Shown here: in pieces, positions 14,695 to 17,098 of the stretch | How the letters are laid out: every line of letters begins with the position of its first letter | Position numbering within the stretch: position 1 is the first letter of the stretch | Made by a program: the position numbers and the translations under genes | NCBI GenBank assembly: GCA_026400695.1 | Contig: JAPLON010000094.1 | Coordinates: forward strand, 1-17,098 | Direction: 5' to 3' | From: Pseudomonadota bacterium | Lineage (GTDB): Bacteria; Pseudomonadota; Alphaproteobacteria; Paracaedibacterales; CAITNM01 | DNA length: 17,098 nt | The notes under the pieces: generated by a model | Seen by the model: the letters and a program-made list of their open reading frames with translations, nothing else | What the model was told of the DNA's origin: nothing | Databases searched by the model: none

Positions 14695-16125
14695 TCATTC
14701 TTCTAACCAATCTCGTAAATCTATAATACGGTAAAAATATTGGCTTTCAACCACACTATCACTCACTCCTCCCATATGCACCAGAACTGGAGCGACACCA
14801 AATCCCCGCGGAATCGATAGCCTTTTAACCTTTTCCTTAATTGCATCAATCACCTCATTTCCCACGTTACGATTTTGAAATTTAAATTCACATACAATAA
14901 GATTATTCGCTTTTGTTTGTATCAAATAATCAACCTGACAACCCCTATGCTGTTTTGTTTGCTTTTGTATATATGGATTTTCATTTACGATGTCCTGGGG
15001 AAGTACACCTATTTTTTTAAGTAAAGTTTGCCTGTTTTTTAAAATCAGATTTTCTACTTGGAGTCCCATTATGCTGTCCCACCCAAGTAAATCTGATAAA
15101 GGCAAATTTAAAAAAGTATTTTTATTAATTCTTCCTAAATTAGGCTCGATATATTTTATATAAAACCTCAAATAATTATCACTTAAACGATAAAGGCTTT
15201 GCTTTCCCTCTTTTTTGCTCTTGAATGACCATGTATTATCAACACTAATAAACCCTGCTTTAAATAAATCTTTGAGATATCTTCCTAATACCCCACCTTG
15301 CTTATATCCTAATGTGGTTCTCAATTCTGCCAGGGTCTTCATGCCATCTGAAAGTGCTTGAACTATTTTTTTATAAATTGCCCCCCGCACATCAAAAAGA
15401 TCTGTAAAAATACGATCAAATTCATGTGTTAAAAGTCCTTCTTTCAAGAAGCAAAGATTTCGTATGTTTTCATCAGCCAATAACAAAGGAGAAACTTGCT
15501 CTAAATACCAAGGCACACCTCCTGTAACAGATAAAATCTTAAATACATCGTAATCAGACCCTTTAAAATTTAAATGTCGCAGAAATTCATAAGATTCTGC
15601 TATAGAGAGCTCTTCTAGATAAAGAAATAAAGAAATTCTTCCAAAAAGGGCTGTGCTGTTAATGATGTTTTCCTCAATCCAAATAGAAACTGAACCACAT
15701 AAAATCAAGGTGAGGTTCGGATATTTTTGCAAGTGTAGATCCCACCAGTTTTTAAGCTTACCTACAAAAAGGAGATCTTCATTTCCCATCCAAGAAATTT
15801 CATCTAAAAGTATTACTGTAGGTTCTTGAGTAAGCCTGTCTGTAAGGTTAGCAAACGCATCACTCCAATTTTTAAAGGTAATCGGTGGCAATTTAAAATG
15901 AGAATAAAATTGTCTGGCAAATTCATCGAGTTGATCTTGTGCGGTAGTTCCTTCTTGAGGAGGCACACCAGAAAAAGATAAAAAAATCTTACCTTTTGCA
16001 AATTCTGCCGCAAGCCTACTTTTTCCAATACGGCGGCGCCCACGTAAAACAACCAAATTTGCTTTATGTCTTGGTTGTTCAGACAGCATTTGAAGTTCGT
16101 GTTGTCTTCCAATAAATTTTTCCAT
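14695..16125 (-). CDS. AAA ATPase with DUF234 / PD-(D/E)XK-like C-terminus
   Basis: The 476-residue product is a STAND/MNS-like ATPase of the 'archaeal ATPase' type: N-terminal FIGRQHEL (4-11), Walker A GRRRIGKS (29-36), Walker B VILLDEISW (104-112), and 'LILCGSVSIWIEENI' (140-154) as sensor 1. A winged-helix-like region follows near 'LAELRTTLGYKQGGVLGRYL'. The C-terminus has 'VDYLIQTKANNLIVCEFKF', with D399, E413 and K415 in the D...ExK pattern of PD-(D/E)XK nucleases, as in DUF234. I start at ATG 16125 because the family begins at this point; an in-frame ATG at 16170 adds 15 residues and would cover the upstream repeat sites. The role of this widespread family is unknown; it is often in mobile or variable regions. 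Confidence 0.8.
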   Translation of the reverse strand: MEKFIGRQHELQMLSEQPRHKANLVVLRGRRRIGKSRLAAEFAKGKIFLSFSGVPPQEGTTAQDQLDEFARQFYSHFKLPPITFKNWSDAFANLTDRLTQEPTVILLDEISWMGNEDLLFVGKLKNWWDLHLQKYPNLTLILCGSVSIWIEENIINSTALFGRISLFLYLEELSIAESYEFLRHLNFKGSDYDVFKILSVTGGVPWYLEQVSPLLLADENIRNLCFLKEGLLTHEFDRIFTDLFDVRGAIYKKIVQALSDGMKTLAELRTTLGYKQGGVLGRYLKDLFKAGFISVDNTWSFKSKKEGKQSLYRLSDNYLRFYIKYIEPNLGRINKNTFLNLPLSDLLGWDSIMGLQVENLILKNRQTLLKKIGVLPQDIVNENPYIQKQTKQHRGCQVDYLIQTKANNLIVCEFKFQNRNVGNEVIDAIKEKVKRLSIPRGFGVAPVLVHMGGVSDSVVESQYFYRIIDLRDWLEE

Positions 16126-16142
16126 TATCTTATAATCTACAT

Positions 16143-16204
16143 ATGTGATATCAAGAACATGGTAATTCATATCACATAAATATGAAATATGTTTTTTGTG
16201 ATAT
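16143..16204. promoter_or_regulatory. Three TGTGATAT sites upstream of the ATPase gene
   Basis: TGTGATAT occurs at 16144-16151 (plus), 16169-16176 (as ATATCACA) and 16197-16204 (plus). The first two extend to a perfect 9-base inverted repeat, ATGTGATAT/ATATCACAT, with a 17-base spacer. All three lie in the 83-base gap between the immunity gene stop and the ATPase start, so they may be operator sites controlling the ATPase. Confidence 0.45.
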
Positions 16205-16208
16205 TTAA

Positions 16209-16652
16209 TTATTTTAAAAGCGGATTCATTTCCTCTTCGCTTTTAAGGTTGTTGATGAATTCTTCAAAACTATCGGCGATTAAAAAGGCTGCTTTTTCAT
16301 GATCTAAAAAATATATACTTCCATAACTATTCCCACTGATAGATAGCAGTATCATATTACCTCCTTGGTCATTACCAATAGGTATCATACATGAGGGAAC
16401 TATATTTTTATATTTGTTATAGTGTTTTATTAAGCTATTGTAGTCATTGTCAGTAATACCAAGCAATATGTTAACTATAGTTCCATCATTATCAGAATCT
16501 TTAAACAAAAAATATTTCCTGAAAGGGATTCCTCCATTTGTTTGTTCTAAAAATAATCGATAATCTCTGGGGAGCTCTTTCTCTAAAAAATCTTCAAAAA
16601 TTTTTATGGGATCAGATATTTTAGGATTCATTTCTTTCATTACATAAAGCAT
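16209..16652 (-). CDS. SMI1/KNR4-type immunity protein
   Basis: The 147-residue product has the SMI1/KNR4 (SUKH) layout: 'IKIFEDFLEKELPRDYRLFL' (about 17-36), 'NGGIP' with a following 'FLF', 'IVPSCMIPIGNDQGGNMILL' (about 85-104), 'GSIYFLDHE' and 'IADSFEEFINNL'. SUKH proteins commonly neutralise nuclease toxins of polymorphic toxin systems in the cytoplasm. It directly follows the toxin fragment in the same direction; only two bases separate the toxin stop from this start. M1, M5 and M8 are all possible starts. The frame is intact, while the toxin is not. Confidence 0.85.
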   Translation of the reverse strand: MLYVMKEMNPKISDPIKIFEDFLEKELPRDYRLFLEQTNGGIPFRKYFLFKDSDNDGTIVNILLGITDNDYNSLIKHYNKYKNIVPSCMIPIGNDQGGNMILLSISGNSYGSIYFLDHEKAAFLIADSFEEFINNLKSEEEMNPLLK

Positions 16653-16654
16653 AA

Positions 16655-16933
16655 TTATTCTGTCCCCTTAACCATCTTAACTATAGCAGCACCGCCCGTA
16701 TGAGGAACAGCGGGTCTAGCGAATATCGCTTTCGCTTGGTACCAACACATAGTTCGACCATCATAATGGTGATGCCAAGTCATACCACTTGGTGTTTCTT
16801 TCCATCCCATGGTTTTATTTGCTGCTGAAAAATCTAACCAATTTTTCCCTGTCATCTGAATTCTTACTTTATGCAGTGCGTATCTTGAAAAATCTGCAAG
16901 ACCACTACCTGTAAATTGCAAAGCAATCAGGTA
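16655..16933 (-). pseudogene. Orphan C-terminal WHH-type HNH nuclease toxin domain
   Basis: The frame encodes the end of a polymorphic toxin: 'FTGSGLADFSRYALHKVRI', 'DFSAANKTMGW', then 'TPSGMTWHHHYDGRTM' with the W-H-H catalytic motif and 'AVPHTGGAA' with a further His. This matches the HNH/Endo VII WHH toxin domain as I know it. There is no ATG and no ribosome binding site; the frame is closed by a TAA at 16934-16936 only 5 codons before the first possible TTG (16921). All export and delivery regions are missing, and an insertion sequence begins 25 bases upstream of the stop. I call it a truncated gene. The motif residues appear intact. Confidence 0.75.
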
Positions 16934-16974
16934 TTAAAAAAATAGGAGAAGGATAATGTTTGGGGCTGTACCAG

Positions 16975-16994
16975 ATAACACGATAAAGTGTTAT
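16975..16994 (+). other. Hairpin between IS end and transposase start
   Basis: ATAACAC (16975-16981), loop GATAAA, GTGTTAT (16988-16994) forms a perfect 7-base-pair stem ending 10 bases before the transposase start at 17005. Being just inside the terminal repeat, it could act on transcription read-in or on transposase binding. Confidence 0.45.
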
Positions 16995-17004
16995 AAGGTG
17001 AATG

Positions 17005-17098
17005 ATGAGAAAGAGCCGATTAAGTAAAGTTAAACAAGAACGCTTACTAGAGTATTTTGTAGCAGGAGTAACTGCGAGATGTGCTGCTAGTCTGATAG
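17005..17098 (+). CDS. IS1595-family transposase, N-terminal part
   Basis: The first 31 residues are visible, beginning MRKSRLSKVKQERLLEYF and followed by VAGVTARCAAS. This is the usual start of IS1016-like transposases of the IS1595 family, a helix-turn-helix region before the DDE (ISXO2-like) domain, which is not in the window. I start at ATG 17005 because AGGTG lies 6 bases upstream and the family begins MRKSRL; ATG 17002 directly before it is possible. The frame is open to the window end. Confidence 0.88.
   Translation, partial: MRKSRLSKVKQERLLEYFVAGVTARCAASLI

Larger units (their letters stand above)
16962..17098 (+). mobile_element. IS1595-family (IS1016-like) insertion sequence, left end
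   Basis: The element begins at GGGGCTGTACCAGATAACAC, close to the terminal repeat I remember for IS1016-type elements, and continues with a transposase start about 40 bases inside. The right end lies beyond the window. The first base of the element is inferred from similarity, because the matching right repeat and target duplication cannot be seen. Confidence 0.8.

Noticed and set aside
16021..16045. GGCGCCCAC inside the ATPase gene as a second copy of the tRNA 3' end (att site)
   Set aside because: Only about 10 bases match and they encode part of the Walker A arginine run, so the match is better explained by the protein.
16956..17028. Plus-strand frame starting MFGAVPDN across the IS left end, with a good AGGAGAAGG before it
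   Set aside because: It is only 23 codons long, spans the IS terminal repeat and ends inside the transposase start region; likely a chance frame.

Overview
The window looks like a chromosomal segment of an AT-rich Gram-negative bacterium, most likely an alphaproteobacterium of the intracellular kind (Rickettsiales or Holosporales-like). Three things point there. The L31 protein is the cysteine-free type I associate with alphaproteobacteria. The UvrD/PcrA helicase has the 'GDRVFHQKFGYGDV' tail I also associate with them. LigA reads like alphaproteobacterial LigA over its first 120 residues. This is from memory of the families, not from a search. Many short secreted proteins of unknown family and an IS1016-like element also suit a host-associated organism.

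Layout. At the left edge is the start of a secreted, His-rich repeat protein (minus strand, cut by the window), preceded in the same direction by a YbgF/CpoB-like TPR protein. Divergent from these runs a tightly packed plus-strand cluster: rpmE (L31), uvrD/pcrA, two tandem DUF6492-type glycosyltransferase-like membrane-anchored proteins, mraY, and the zinc/manganese-type ABC importer pair znuC and znuB. Gaps are 4-14 bases or small overlaps, so this is probably one operon mixing translation, DNA repair, cell envelope and metal uptake. Three small secreted or membrane proteins of unknown function follow (8132-9881); two of them share an acidic 'SDSD' start after the signal peptide. Then comes ligA. 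A minus-strand operon (tmk, a DUF1289 protein, a small A24 prepilin-peptidase-like membrane protein) converges on ligA with overlapping stop codons. A secreted Lys/Ala/Gly-rich coiled-coil protein with a clear terminator and a tRNA-Lys(CTT) with a plausible promoter close the core region.

Beyond the tRNA the character changes. There are 404 bases with no convincing gene, an AAA ATPase with a DUF234/PD-(D/E)XK-like C-terminus, a SMI1/KNR4-type immunity protein, the orphan C-terminal piece of a WHH-type HNH nuclease toxin, and the left end of an IS1595-family (IS1016-like) insertion sequence that runs off the window. This reads as a small accessory island beside a tRNA gene: a decayed polymorphic toxin-immunity cassette abutted by an insertion sequence.

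I did not find a CRISPR array, prophage or complete novel defence system. The strongest candidates for something undescribed are the self-similar signal-peptide/repeat protein at the left edge, the family of three small secreted proteins, the tandem DUF6492 pair in which one copy has lost its DXD motif, and the DUF234 ATPase with three matching TGTGATAT sites in its upstream region.
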